From assembly GCF_040712315.1 (NCBI RefSeq), contig NC_134019.1:36547873-36611872 (forward strand): a stretch of 64,000 bases of DNA, written 5' to 3'. Within the stretch, counting starts at the first letter, position 1; every line of letters starts with the position of its first letter. This DNA comes from Castanea sativa. Its lineage: Eukaryota > Streptophyta > Magnoliopsida > Fagales > Fagaceae. The translations under genes were made by a program, and so were the position numbers. This document shows, piece by piece, positions 1 to 10,547 of the stretch. Below the pieces are notes generated by a model. It was not told where the DNA came from and searched no databases. It saw only the letters and a program-made list of their open reading frames with translations.

Positions 1-47
1 ATGGGAGTTAGATTAGTGCACAATAGTCTTTAGGGCAAGTGGGAGAT
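1..47 (+). mobile_element. 3' internal end and polypurine tract of a Ty1-copia element
   Basis: The bases just before the LTR contain GGGCAAGTGGGAGA, a purine-rich tract in the position and style of a copia polypurine tract, directly followed by the TG of the LTR. Gag-pol would lie left of the window, so the element itself cannot be assessed. Confidence 0.6.
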
Positions 48-1705
48 TGTTAGGATTAGTGCCCTTAAATCCTATTGTATGATGCTATGTATGATATTAT
101 GTATGACATGATGTATGACATGATGTATGACTTAATATTGTGATTGATAAAGTTATTTTATTATTATCTAAAATAATGGTAACATGAATATGGGACATTA
201 TCATATAGTCCATGAGATGCATTGTATGTGATTTATGTGAAAAGTCACAGAATATGTAAATCACAAGTTCTTTGTAAACTCAGAATTTATAGTTCGTAGT
301 CGGTGATGAAATTGGACATTTCATCTGCGAAGACTATAACGTGTCAACTAAGATAATTTGTCTTGATCATGGAAGTGGAGACTTCTAGTTGATATGTTGA
401 TATGTTTTAAGGGTTAAAACATATTGAACAGGACCGCTGTGAGATTTATTATTCTCCTAATGACTGTCAAATGAATAATAAATCTCACGACTTCTATTTG
501 CATGAACTCTTAATCATGAGAGAATAATGGACTTGATCATGAAGTGTAGGTTGCTTTGATATATCAGGAGTGAGATCTGAAGTAACGGTCAAAACCTCAG
601 TATGTTGGGCAGCCACATTTAGTGTTGATGGAACATATATTCTCAAGATGGAATTCATAGTCTCTTGATGGAGATATAAAATATTCTCTTGAGATAAGTT
701 TAATGGTTTCAGTTATTCAGAGAGTTAGGCCTAACCACTTTAGTAAAAAATTACTAAAGTATATATTTATGAAATTGGATTTCATAAATATATAATGAAT
801 AACTTTAAAGGATTAAATCGGGTACTCAAGGATAAGATGTAGTAATTTACAAAGTGGCAGTCTACATTTACGACTTTGTGTTACTACGAATATTTTATGA
901 AGGGGTTACGTGTATAATAAAGTCTTGGGATATAATTTATTAATAAGGCCTAGAGTGCAATTATATTTATATAGTGGTATTAAATATAATTAATGGTAAC
1001 TTTGGACTTGTCAAAAGTTGACGAAAAAGCCCAAGGCCCATTGGAGCTAGTGTCTTATTGGTCCCTTTTGGTCCCACTCCAAGCCACACACTAAAGCCCA
1101 ATTGGAAAGGCCCAATAGGCCAGCCCAATTAGATAATCAGTTAGTTATAAAGGGAGAAACATACAGTTTTTTTTTTAAAAAAAAAAAAGAGAGAAAAGAA
1201 AAATAAGAAACGGTGTGTGAAAGAGTGTGAGACACACTTTCATTCTCCCTTTGAAAACTGATTGAGAGACTACACATCTTGGGCGTAAAGTGGAATTGGA
1301 GTGAAGATTAAAAGTGTTCCCAAATGCTTCTAATCTTTGTTTTGAATTTCTCCACACCAAGGTACGCTATCTTGTTCTTAAATTCTGAAATTTACATAGT
1401 GCACGTTATCAATCATGAATGAAATAGATCCTAGTTCGTTGCTTCCGCTGTGTGTTTTGCATGAGATGCAAAACCAGAATTTTTCCTTCAGGTTTCCCCC
1501 CAGGTTTTTTACTGTGAAACTGGTTGGTTTCATTGGTTTTCTTGGGTCATCATATCTTGTCGTATTTATTTTTCCGCTGCATTTAGTTTTGACATGATAT
1601 TGATGTTTATTTGTTTTAATAAGTTTTATGCATGATAAATCTAATTAACAACTTGGGTTTTAAAAACTTGTTAATTCTATCAACCGGGGTCTAAATTTCC
1701 CAACA
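48..1705 (+). mobile_element. 3' LTR of a Ty1-copia retrotransposon
   Basis: This 1,658-bp block opens with TGTTAGGATTAGTGCCC after a polypurine tract and closes with AAATTTCCCAACA, giving the TG...CA ends of an LTR. A TATA-like motif (TTATAAAGGGAG) near 1145 and a following pyrimidine/purine-rich leader fit an LTR promoter. The 5' LTR and coding region are off the left edge, so LTR divergence and target-site duplication cannot be checked; the bases after the LTR are TGTAA. The short frames inside are not genes. Confidence 0.75.
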
Positions 1706-1963
1706 TGTAAGAACATGGAACAGAGTAGACCTGTTTCTTGATGCATAACCTTCAAGGAAGCAACCTACTACAACAATGATCATTGATGGTTAAGCTTGCT
1801 TCATTTGATAACTTTTGTTTGATCCCTGCTCACACATATATGAGTAACATTAATGTTACTCAAAGGTGAAAATCAAATAGAAGGAATATTAATGCATGTT
1901 TAGAGCAAGATTAAAGTGGGGTAGGGGGTGGAATTGATAATAGTTCAAGATTAAACTAATATC
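1706..1963. other. Unit A left edge, sharing a short repeat with the kelch intron
   Basis: No gene is seen. About 1830-1950 matches, in reverse complement, the kelch copy 1 intron at about 9186-9285 (shared pieces include GGTGGAATTGATAAT and GCAAGATTAAAG). The last eight bases, CTAATATC at 1956-1963, are half of a target-site duplication whose partner lies at 10540-10547. Confidence 0.55.
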
Positions 1964-3210
1964 CATAGTTTTAAAAACCGGACCGGACCGGCCGGTCCGA
2001 CCGGTTCAACCGGGAATCGGTCATCAATTCGGTCCGGTTATGTTATAAAACCGAAAATATACTAAAAACCGTTAAACAGTAAAAATCGGCCGGTTCAACC
2101 GAAAAACCGGAAACTAGCGCAGTCGAACCGGTTATGGCCGGTTGGGTTGAAAACTAAAAACTACACCGTTTTTTGACTTTTTCCCAGCCTAAAACTACTT
2201 TGTTTTGGAACATTCTGGTCAGTTTTGGGCGAAAAATGCTTTTTCGCACTGAGTGCTTCTGCAGTTCTGCCTTTTGCAAGATTTTTTTGACAAAAAAAGC
2301 AAAAGAAAGAAAGAAAGGAGCGACGAACGACGATCGCACAGTGACGATGTAATGCTCTTCAAGATTTTTTGACCCAAAAAAAAAACCTATGTCTGTTTCC
2401 GTCAGTGAGACTGAGAAGGAGGCGGAGAAGGAGTTTTGTGAGGAGATTTCAGATTTGTGAAGAAGAAATAGAGAAGGGGGAACACGTAAGGAAATGTGTA
2501 GGCTTGGAAAAGTGTAAAAAAAAACAGAAGGCATTGGGAAGGTATTTTTCTTTAAATGGGTGGATGACCTGAAGAGATGTGCAAGCAATAGGCACTAGGC
2601 TTTGCGAAAGTCAAAAAGAGGCCTTCGGATGGTAAAAAGTACAAATGGGTGGATGAGAAAAATTTATGATATTAATAAATAAATAAAATAGAAAGCAAGA
2701 GATAAAGATGTAGAATTAAAATTTTAAAACGGTGGAAGATTTATTCAAAAACAAAAAAGGTGGAAGAAATCACTCATCAAACGGTGGAGAAGAAGGGAAG
2801 AAAAAAAAAAAAAAAAAAGGAAAAAGCAAAAAAGGATTGGACATAGCTTAGGCAATGGGAAAAGTCCTTCTCACGTCACTTCATCTTCAATAGTTATCAA
2901 TTTGGACAGGAAACTAACAAGTAAAAACTAACCTACAAACATATAATATTTCAATTTATTATATTAAAGATGATTGTCTTGTAATTTTATTATGTTAAAT
3001 TTTTTAAAAAGATGTTATATATTGTATTTTTTTAATGAAATATATTTATCACCATTAGTTTGTTAGTTTTAGTATATTAAAATATTATTAATTATTTATA
3101 TAATTTAAATAAATAATAATTAAATTATTTATGACGTCACCGGTTCGACCAAAAAACCGGTATTTAGTTCTTTTTTCGGTTCTTTCACCGTACCGGTTTT
3201 TAAAACAATG
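1964..3210 (+). mobile_element. Non-autonomous hAT-like element, copy A
   Basis: The 1,247-bp element has terminal inverted repeats CATAGTTTTAAAAACCGG and, read inward from the right, CATTGTTTTAAAAACCGG, with many internal ACCGG motifs near the left end. Copy B at 10548-11813 is a near-identical inverted copy. No transposase is visible: the 67- and 144-codon frames recur in copy B as passengers of the repeat and look like nothing known. The 8-bp flanks are CTAATATC (left) and GGTAGAAC (right). They do not match each other, but each matches a flank of copy B, the mark of an inversion. The hAT assignment rests on 8-bp duplications and CA-starting ends, not on a protein. Confidence 0.8.
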
Positions 3211-3352
3211 GGTAGAACACAAGTAGTCCAAAAATGCAGTCAATATGCAAACGATTTTTGCATAACATGGGGAAGGGAGCAATGATTAAGCTTTCTTCCT
3301 TTGAGAGCCTTGACGTCTTGGTCTGGAATCACAGAATGAGAAAATTTTTGTT

Positions 3353-3387
<35 letters not shown>

Positions 3388-3429
3388 TTGGACTAGAAAG
3401 AGGACCAATAGAAACTGTCGTAATATTTA
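3211..3429. other. Segment shared with unit C, inverted here
   Basis: About 3216-3345 is the reverse complement of about 31460-31600 (for example AGAACACAAGTAGTCCAAAA and its complement near 31555-31575). It follows element A directly and is part of the inverted stretch. A T-run near 3356-3385 follows. There is no gene. Confidence 0.6.
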
Positions 3430-3823
3430 GTGTGTATTTGGATACCACTTATTTTACTGAAAATTAAAAATAATTAAAAAAAAAGATGCTACGTCTACAA
3501 TATATTTACAACATTTTCACAATAAACCATAGGTGGTTATTTGTTATTGGTTCAAATTTGAACTTAACATGAAGATTACTTTTTTGCCCCAACAATAACA
3601 ATTAGTAACAACCTGCCACTTAGGATTTGTTATAAAAATGTTGTGGACATATCATTTTTCGTAAAAAAATATATATTTCAGTTATTATTTATTAATGAAA
3701 CCACTGTTCTTATGCCTGTTTACACTGTTCATGTCCATGAACAATGCAAGTGGCGCTGCACTTAAAAAAATAATAAAAAAAAGCCAAAAATGTTGGACGT
3801 GGACGCGCAAAACAAACGAAACC
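3430..3823. mobile_element. Tourist-like MITE carrying a nested MITE
   Basis: The ends GTGTGTATTTGGATAC and, inverted at the right, GGTTTCGTTTGTTTT resemble the GGGTCTGTTTGGAT ends of the other Tourist copies in this window. TTA occurs on both sides (3427-3429 and 3824-3826), the usual PIF/Harbinger target. The middle is interrupted by another MITE (3485-3665). Confidence 0.6.
3485..3665. mobile_element. Palindromic MITE (ACAACATTTTCACAA family), copy 1
   Basis: The ends ATGCTACGTCTACAATAT and GTTGTGGACATATCAT are roughly inverted, with AACATTTTCACAA and TTATAAAAATGTT inside them. Related copies are at 5060-5205 and 23164-23357. It is non-coding and inserted in a Tourist-like MITE. Confidence 0.5.
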
Positions 3824-4048
3824 TTAGGGTCCAATTATCAAGTGTCTTTAAACTATTTGTTAATTTATAATTTTGGATATGAGAAAAACAAAAGTTTCTC
3901 ATAAATTTTTTTTAAAAAAATCTTTATTAAATTAATGTTTTTAGAGTATTTGTTAATTTTTCTGTGTCATTAATCTAACTTTGGAATGGGAAGAATCTTA
4001 CTTCTAGAATCTGAATTTTGTTCAGACAGATAGAGAGTGAAAGTGGTA

Positions 4049-4255
4049 TTACAATTACATTATTACAATCTTTTAAAAAAATCCTAGCTACTTCTAGAAT
4101 CTCAATTTTGCATCAAATCAAAGAAAAGGGGGCAATGCGCGGGTGCATGTTTAGAAATCACATTTGAGTCGAGTGTGGTTGAATGATTTGATGCAAAATT
4201 GAGATTCTAGAAGTAGCTAGGATTTTTCTAAAAGATTGTAATAATGCAATTGTAA
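4049..4255. repeat. Near-perfect 72-bp inverted repeat with 63-bp loop
   Basis: Arm 4049-4120 and arm 4184-4255 are reverse complements with two mismatches that I can count. A transcript would fold into a long hairpin. It may be a small foldback transposon or a young small-RNA precursor. No coding sequence is present. Confidence 0.8.
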
Positions 4256-4448
4256 AAACGTCTTTAAATGTGACCCGTATCTTTGAAAAATAATGCTTGA
4301 AAAGTGATTCACAAACATGCACGTGCGCATTGCCATCTTTTTTAAAGTTAGAACTTAGACCGACGACCCTTGTACCTTCTGATCCCACCGCAGTGTGAAA
4401 AGAGTTCCCTAATACAAAATTCCATTTTACACATGTCCAAACTGATGA

Positions 4449-4874
4449 GTCTTTTGACTGAATATTATAAAAAATAATTTTTTTTTTAAGGAAGTTTATT
4501 TATGATATGGATATTGTTTAAACTTATTTGAGAAAATGAGGAGAGAAGTAAATTTCGGCAATAGTATTGTCGAAATTTTGAAGAATAAAAAATATAAGAG
4601 AGGAGAGAGAAATGATGTGATGGGAGAGAAAAAAAATTGAATTTCGGTGATCACGTGTTCTATCACTGCAAGTTCATAATTAATATATATATGACAAAAC
4701 TTGGGTACAGTTCCTTAGCCCTTAGGTGTGTTCCTTAGATTTCTCTCTCAAGATTTAGCCACGTGACTACTTAATTAAAAAAATATACTTCCTTCTCATG
4801 AGAAAAAATCCATATAGCAGAATTTTAAAAGAGAAACCTAAGGAACAACACCTAAATACCTTACTTAAGTCTTG

Positions 4875-4908
<34 letters not shown>

Positions 4909-5522
4909 TAGGGAAATGATTAGGAGTATGGATTGGGGTGTATGTTTATTTTATACATATATTGTGATCTAGTTTATATGAATTGGGGTGCCATAATTCC
5001 TTTTTTTTTTTTTTCCTTTCCCCTACAATTTCAGCAACTTCATTGCCTTAGTTCTTTTTTGATTATTCACAATATTTTCACAACAAATCTTAAATAGCAG
5101 ATTATTACAGGTTGTTATTGGTAGGGTAAAAAAGTAATTTTAATGACAGTTTTAAATTATAACCAATAATAACTAACTATCTATGATTTGCTGTGAATGT
5201 AGCACCTTTTTTTTTTTTATCTCTCATCTCCCTTACAATTTCGACAACTCCATTGCTTTAATTCCTATTTTTCTCTTGGGCACTCCTCTATTTCAGGTAG
5301 CTTACATTTTAGGCAGGAATTTTAGTAACTACATCACCGAAATTCAATTTTCTCTCTCTCTCCCCCGTCACATAATTTCTCTCTCCTCTCTCATACTTTT
5401 TCTCAAAATTTTGGCAACGCCATTACCGAAATCTACTTCTCTTCTCATTTTCCCAAATAAGTTTAAACAATACCCATATCACAAATAAACTTCATTTTTT
5501 GCAATATTTAGTTAAAAGACTC
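4449..5522. mobile_element. Element with long (~200-bp) terminal inverted repeats
   Basis: About 4449-4665 and about 5332-5522 are diverged reverse complements. Landmarks are GAGTCTTTT with its complement AAAAGACTC, GTTTAAACTTATTTG with its complement, and AATTGAATTTCGGTGAT with its complement. Arms this long suggest a foldback or Mutator-like element without a gene. The interior holds an (AT)n tract near 4880-4905 and a second MITE. I could not fix the target-site duplication. Confidence 0.55.
5060..5205. mobile_element. Palindromic MITE, copy 2
   Basis: It begins near ATTCACAATATTTTCACAAC and ends near TTTGCTGTGAATGTAGCAC, with the internal GGTTGTTATTGGTAGGG shared with the copy at 23164-23357. 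It is non-coding. Confidence 0.5.
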
Positions 5523-6383
5523 CCAAACTCATTATCTAACTAGGGTTAATTACTTGATTGACCTTTGACACCATCGTTGGTAATTATCTTCTTCTCTCAA
5601 AAAAAATCATTGGTAATTAAATGATCCACATACAAATTAAAGGGGATAATCCATGCCCCAATTATATATATGAAATGGGTTCAAGTTATCCTCATATAAC
5701 TATACAAAAATTATACTTTTTCTAAGTCATAAATTTCCAAAACATCTAAGAGTAAAAAAGAAAGCATTATTACCTAATTAATAGCATCATTAAATACCTA
5801 CCTAATTAATAGCATCTTTTACCTCTTTCCTTATCAAATACTTTTTGCGTCACTTAAGTCTTTCACTATAATCTCTTTTTTATGCAATTCCTCGTATGTT
5901 TCTACTCTCTCCCACTTTCTAATTAAGCTTTCATTCAATAAGTTTTTTTTCCTTCCCCCTATGTAAAACCTGTATCACTTTCCTCATCCTATTTTAGAAG
6001 ATGTTCAAGTAAAAATATTCATAGTAGAGGAGTTGCAAATAGCATCACACAACTACAACAAGACCACAAATTTGTTGGGAAGGGAGCCTATGACCTACTT
6101 CGGGAAAATTTAAAGGACGCTCTGAGGACATTGGTTTGGAAAATATTCATAGAAATTTTTCATAGAAAAAGAAAAGTAATTTATTTTTTTATGGCTTTTT
6201 ATATTCCCCATAATAGTGGTATCAAAATTTTTCTAAAATGATTTACTAACAATTGTTTTAAGGGCATCCGTTATTCCGTTGACATGGCCAACGATTACAC
6301 AATACTTAGACTAGAGAAACAAATTCTTCTTCAAAGAATGTAATTTTTAAATTTAGGAGTGGGGTAATAAGTAAAATACTTTA
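5523..6383. other. Unit A intergenic DNA colinear (inverted) with unit B
   Basis: About 5525-5670 is the reverse complement of about 25622-25720. Shared words include TAATTACCAA, GATGGTGTCAAAG, TAATTAACCCTA, AATGAGTTTGG and CATGGAT. This is intergenic DNA of the duplicated unit, reversed in unit A. The rest is AT-rich with no gene that I can support. Confidence 0.55.
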
Positions 6384-6758
6384 GGGCAAATTACAACTTA
6401 CCCACATGTGGTTTAGTTGAAATTTAAGTTTCCTACTTGTGGTTTAAAATTTCACACTTTACCCACATGAGGTTTGACTGAAATTTAAATTGCACACTTG
6501 TTGTTTAAATCTCATGATGCAAGTGTTCTACTGGATTCTTTTTTATCTTATTTGATCTTGTATTTTTATGTTTTTTTTGTGTTTTTGGATGAGAAAGACA
6601 TAAAAGTGGAGAAAATTTATATATTTAGCCATGTTTTTAACAAAGGTAAGTTAATGAAATCTAATTGAGCTAATCTCAAGTAGGTAAAATGTCAAATTTT
6701 AAACCACAAGTAGGCAAAATTTCGGTCAAACTACAGGTGGGTAAGTTGTAATTTGCCC
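6384..6758. mobile_element. Mutator-type MITE with perfect 9-bp target duplication
   Basis: The ends GGGCAAATTACAACTTACCC and, inverted, GGGCAAATTACAACTTACCC are the same. Further inside, copies of CAAGTAGG and CCACATG(A/T)GGTTT recur in both orientations. AATACTTTA lies on both sides (6375-6383 and 6759-6767), the 9-bp length expected for Mutator-like transposition. No transposase is encoded. Confidence 0.85.
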
Positions 6759-7365
6759 AATACTTTAATTACTCTTTTTTTTAAAGAAGAAAAGTTATAC
6801 TAAGAGTAACTTGGATCCAATCGACAGAGATATATATCTATATTCCAACCCACACACACACACACACACATATATATAGTCCAAATTTGGTGGTGTAACA
6901 CATTTTACACCATTCAATAAGAGATTACTACATCAGTTTTTTACTTATAACTCAATACATCATCTTATCCAAAAAAAAAAAAACTCAATACATCCTATCA
7001 CACATAATAGCATCTCAATGTATTTTAAATTGAGTTGAACTTTTAGATGGGTATTAGAATCAATTGGATGTGGTTGTGCCTATTATTTAATATGCGATAT
7101 GATGATGTGACATATTAGAATTAGATGGTATAAATCTTGGATTTTACACCACATCCTTATAGATTTTTTTTTTTTTTTTTGAAAAGAACATTCTTATAAA
7201 ATTTAATTTCATATAATATAGATGAGAATTTTAAGCATAGACCAATTAACATAAAATGTGCATTTAGCTGTTATAGTCTATGCTTGAATAAATACTCTAC
7301 TCTATCCATTTTGCAATAATTGGAAAATATCTTAATAACGAATAACAAGCATTCTGAGGGCAGTA
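6759..7365. other. AT-rich intergenic DNA with (CA)n and a possible MITE
   Basis: A (CA)n(TA)n tract lies at about 6848-6877. GGTGGTGTAA near 6891 and TTACACCACAT near 7144 are inverted and may be the ends of a roughly 260-bp MITE. A T-run is at 7167-7180. There is no gene. Confidence 0.4.
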
Positions 7366-7500
7366 GGTTCTAGTTAGTTCAATTGGTAAAGTCTTTGATG
7401 GTTGAATAAGAAATTTGAGATTCAATCTCTGCCTACGCCAAAAACCGATTGGTTTCTTGATCTTTTGATAAATAACTATCATCATGAGCGGATTGGTTTC
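7366..7500 (+). mobile_element. tRNA-derived SINE, copy 1
   Basis: TAGTTCAATTGGTAAAG near 7375 looks like a polymerase III A box and GAGATTCAATCTC near 7418 like a degraded B box, spaced as in a tRNA. The body AACCGATTGGTTTCTTGATC followed by TGATAAATA is shared with the copies near 25290-25470 and, inverted, 34326-34432. It does not fold as a functional tRNA. Confidence 0.6.
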
Positions 7501-7639
7501 ACTTCTGCTCTTGCCTCAAATATTTATAATTTTATAAGCATAGGTTGCATTATTCACTTCTTCCCTTTCCTCAAATATTTATAATTTTATAGACATGATT
7601 GTTACGATTTATAATCTTTGCGTTGGTGATCCCAAAAAA

Positions 7640-7840
7640 AGAAACATAGGGCCAATTCATGGCAGCACGTAGGGCCTTGGTATGTGCATTTTTATTATAT
7701 TTTTGGGTTGATAAAGAGCCCATTATGTTAGGGCCCAAACTGGACTTACCAATACGTGTATATATATATATATATTCAAACGGAACCCTAACCTAAATCA
7801 CCAAATCCCAACCCTAAAACCGTGACCCTTAGCCCAAGCA
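7640..7840 (+). promoter_or_regulatory. Promoter and 5' leader of kelch copy 1
   Basis: The stretch ends at the ATG of kelch copy 1. It contains GGGTTGATAAAGAGCCCATT, GGGCCCAAAC and a (TA)n run that can serve as TATA box. The same sequence recurs upstream of kelch copy 2 (about 22640-22770) and kelch copy 3 (about 50780-50915), so it belongs to the duplicated gene and is not random intergenic DNA. Confidence 0.55.
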
Positions 7841-9016
7841 ATGGAGGAGATATGGAAGCATGAATATGTGATCAGTTTTTGTGGGCATCGGTGGGTACCG
7901 TATGAACTGGAAGAGTCAAATACTACTCATCAACTAGAAGAGTTGTATGCCTGTAAGATTCCATACTCAGACGACGACTCACCTTCTTGTTCAATCAAGG
8001 TATATCCTTTTTCGCCCATTCCGTTTTCGTCAGTGAAGTTGTTTGGGGTTCGCAACACTCATGCGTATGGAGGGTCCCGTCTGTACACTATAGGCGGCAT
8101 AGATCCCACCTCCGATTCCAAAATAGTCGATCCCTTAGATTACAATATTTATAAACTCTGGACCCTAAAGCTTGATAGCGATAGCGATGGTGGTTGGAAG
8201 CCTCTTCCTCCCATGAATTTTCCTGGTAGACGCTCCTCTTGCTCCATCGTCCTCGACGCTAAGTTATATGTGTTTGATGGCTTCTCTTCTGAGTTTTCTG
8301 AAAATTGTGGCTGGATGGAGGTTTATGACCCCATCTCAGGTACATGGGAGTCCTTGCCCAGTCCTCATCTTCCTGTTCCTCCTTGTTCTGTTCGCATGTA
8401 TGCAGCTCTTGAATCTTAGCAACAGATTGTTGTAGCTTTACTTTGTGATCCCAAATTGAACAACTTTTCTACGTTATTTACTTACAACATCAGCAATCGA
8501 TGTTGGACAAAACTTGTGCATCACTTCGAAGTACAACCTGGGTATCCTCTCTCATTTTATAGAAGTCCTGTAGCTGTTGGTAATACTCTCTATTGGGGTT
8601 CTGTTCACTTTGATAGAGGCTATGATGATATCCGTATACATGCACATGCTTACGATTTAGATAGGGATAAGTGGCTCGTCGACTCTTTGAACGTTTTTCG
8701 CCGTGGCGTCAATAGCCCAATTCTTCTGGAGGATGAACTTCTGGTAGATACAGGCCATACACCACCTTTGCTCCATTTAGCTGATCAGAAATTCTGCATT
8801 TTCCTCCACTCTACCAACCGCAAACACACTTTCCACCACAATAAGGAAGGCAATAAGCACGATTATATCAATTGTCTCATACTTGAAATTTCTCCACCAA
8901 TATTCGATCGTGACAAGGACAAGGACAATAGTACGGACTTGTGTATTTCCATTGTGTCCATCCATAAGTTTCCCTTCGATGGCGAACTAATCTTCCACGA
9001 TAGCTTGTTGCTGTAA
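7841..9016 (+). pseudogene. Kelch-repeat (galactose-oxidase-like) protein, copy 1, one premature stop
   Basis: One frame runs 392 codons from ATG to the TAA at 9014-9016, broken only by TAG at 8417-8419 (codon 193). Kelch copy 2 has AAG there (ESKQQ), so the stop is a derived change. Visible kelch features are SRLYTIGGID near residue 80 and LYVFDGFSSEF followed by GWMEVYDPISGTWESLPSP near residues 145-178. The second half has TLFTYNISNRCW, GNTLYWGS and AYDLDRDKW. I see no F-box at the N terminus. GTAAGT overlaps the final codons and could be a 5' splice site. A protein ending at codon 192 would lack half the propeller. The exact family and function are unknown to me. Confidence 0.8.
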
Positions 9017-10547
9017 GTTTTCTACTTTCTCTCTCTCTATTTCGCTTTCCTTTTCCATGCTTGCATAAATTTATCTGCTGTCTAGGCTAGCATTAACAAC
9101 AAAACACCTGGTATTTATTTTGATGTCTTCACTAACAATCGATCTTACAAAGCCTATATTTCATGTGCCACCTCTAATCGGACCCATTATCAATTCCACC
9201 CCCCAACCCTCTTTAATCTTGCCCTAAACACACTATCTGATTTTTGGATTTTTAATAACATTACTGTTACTCATTTATGCGAGATTAGTTTAGCAAAGTA
9301 GTCACAGAGGATTCTGCCATAAATACAGACCATTGTATTATTTCACTCAAGCTTAATGGAATCAGTTACAGCTTTTCCCTGATATTTTCTCTCTTTCTGT
9401 GAATCACTTTTGTTATGCTCATTTTGAAGCTTCTGCTTTTGAGTTTGGGGTGGTTTAGCATCTAGACGTGCATGTGTGTATAATAATATGAATATATGTG
9501 ATGTATGCCTATCATACATTTAAACTCTTAGTATGCGTGCAGTAGCATTTCAAAAGGCCCTTTAACCTTTTCTTTATAAGATATATCTCTATGTTTGATT
9601 TTAATAGTATATCATTCCTGTAATCCTTTCTCCGTTTAGGTCCCTAATATAATTCTTTATCTTTTGCCTTCAATTTCGAAGCTGCTTTTGTCTATTTACC
9701 ATTTGATGCTGTATGTTGCTCTAGGCTTGTAAGTTGAAATTAGTAGGGGATCCGAAAGGAGCATTGCTAGTCACAGAATTTGCAATGCGTGATGGAGATG
9801 AACTTGTGAACAGTTTGGACTTTGGAGATGTATTTTCTCCAAAATTAAATAGTTGTGAGATTATGCGTGCACATTTTTATTAGTTTTTTACTTCACTTTC
9901 ACCCAAGATATTAGTTTACTATTGCTTACAAGTTTTTTTTAAGGGGTTATACACTATAACATGGTAGACACTATAACATGCTATATACACAATCATAGAC
10001 ACAACATAACGTAGACTAAAACGTCTAGTCTTGAGCAAATTGATGCTTCCAATAATAAAAGGTGATCATAGCAAAAGGATGATAATAAGATTGAAATTGA
10101 AAAGGATAGAAGATCAGTTAATTTTCAGGCTCAAGCTACCTACAATGACCCTATAAGCCTAACCCTTCATCTTCCATATAACAATTGAATATTGACCTTC
10201 AATAGTCTGAACAAAATGGGCGATGGACTAATAGGCATTCTCTGCTCTAGTTTTGACATTTCATGCACCGACATCTTTTCTGTGTTTAATGTGGTTATTT
10301 ACTTGATAAAATAAATTGTTTGATGTTGTTTTCTTGTTTGAAATTTTAAATTCAATTTCCATGTTTCTGGTGCAAATTGCGGTTAATCCATTATATTTTT
10401 TTTTTTCATATTAAAATTAATCTTTTTTCATCTTGTTTTTTGCCCCTAAACCATGCAAAACGTTCCACTTCACGTCAATGTCTTAAAATCAAGACTTCAC
10501 TATACTCTGAGCTAATGAAATATAAATAAGATAACATGAGATATTAG
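9017..10547 (+). other. 3' part of the duplicated kelch locus with a candidate second exon
   Basis: This stretch is the inverted counterpart of 18665-20160 in unit B. After a TCTAG acceptor, 9725-9883 is open for 52 codons (ACKLKLVGDPKGALLV...RAHFY, then TAG). The unit B copy begins AFKLKLGDLKGALLV and then breaks. Joining the GTAAGT donor at 9013 to this acceptor gives the wrong phase and a stop after a few codons, so the splice is unresolved. The segment ends with GATATTAG, the flank of element B. Confidence 0.5.

Noticed and set aside
2154..2588. 144-codon frame on the minus strand (and its 108-codon mirror at 11181-11507)
   Set aside because: The same sequence occurs in both copies of the hAT-like repeat, has no recognisable domain, and is not preserved in length between copies.
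7366..7450. tRNA gene candidate
   Set aside because: A- and B-box-like words are present but no cloverleaf forms, and the following body is repeated elsewhere in the window, as in a SINE.
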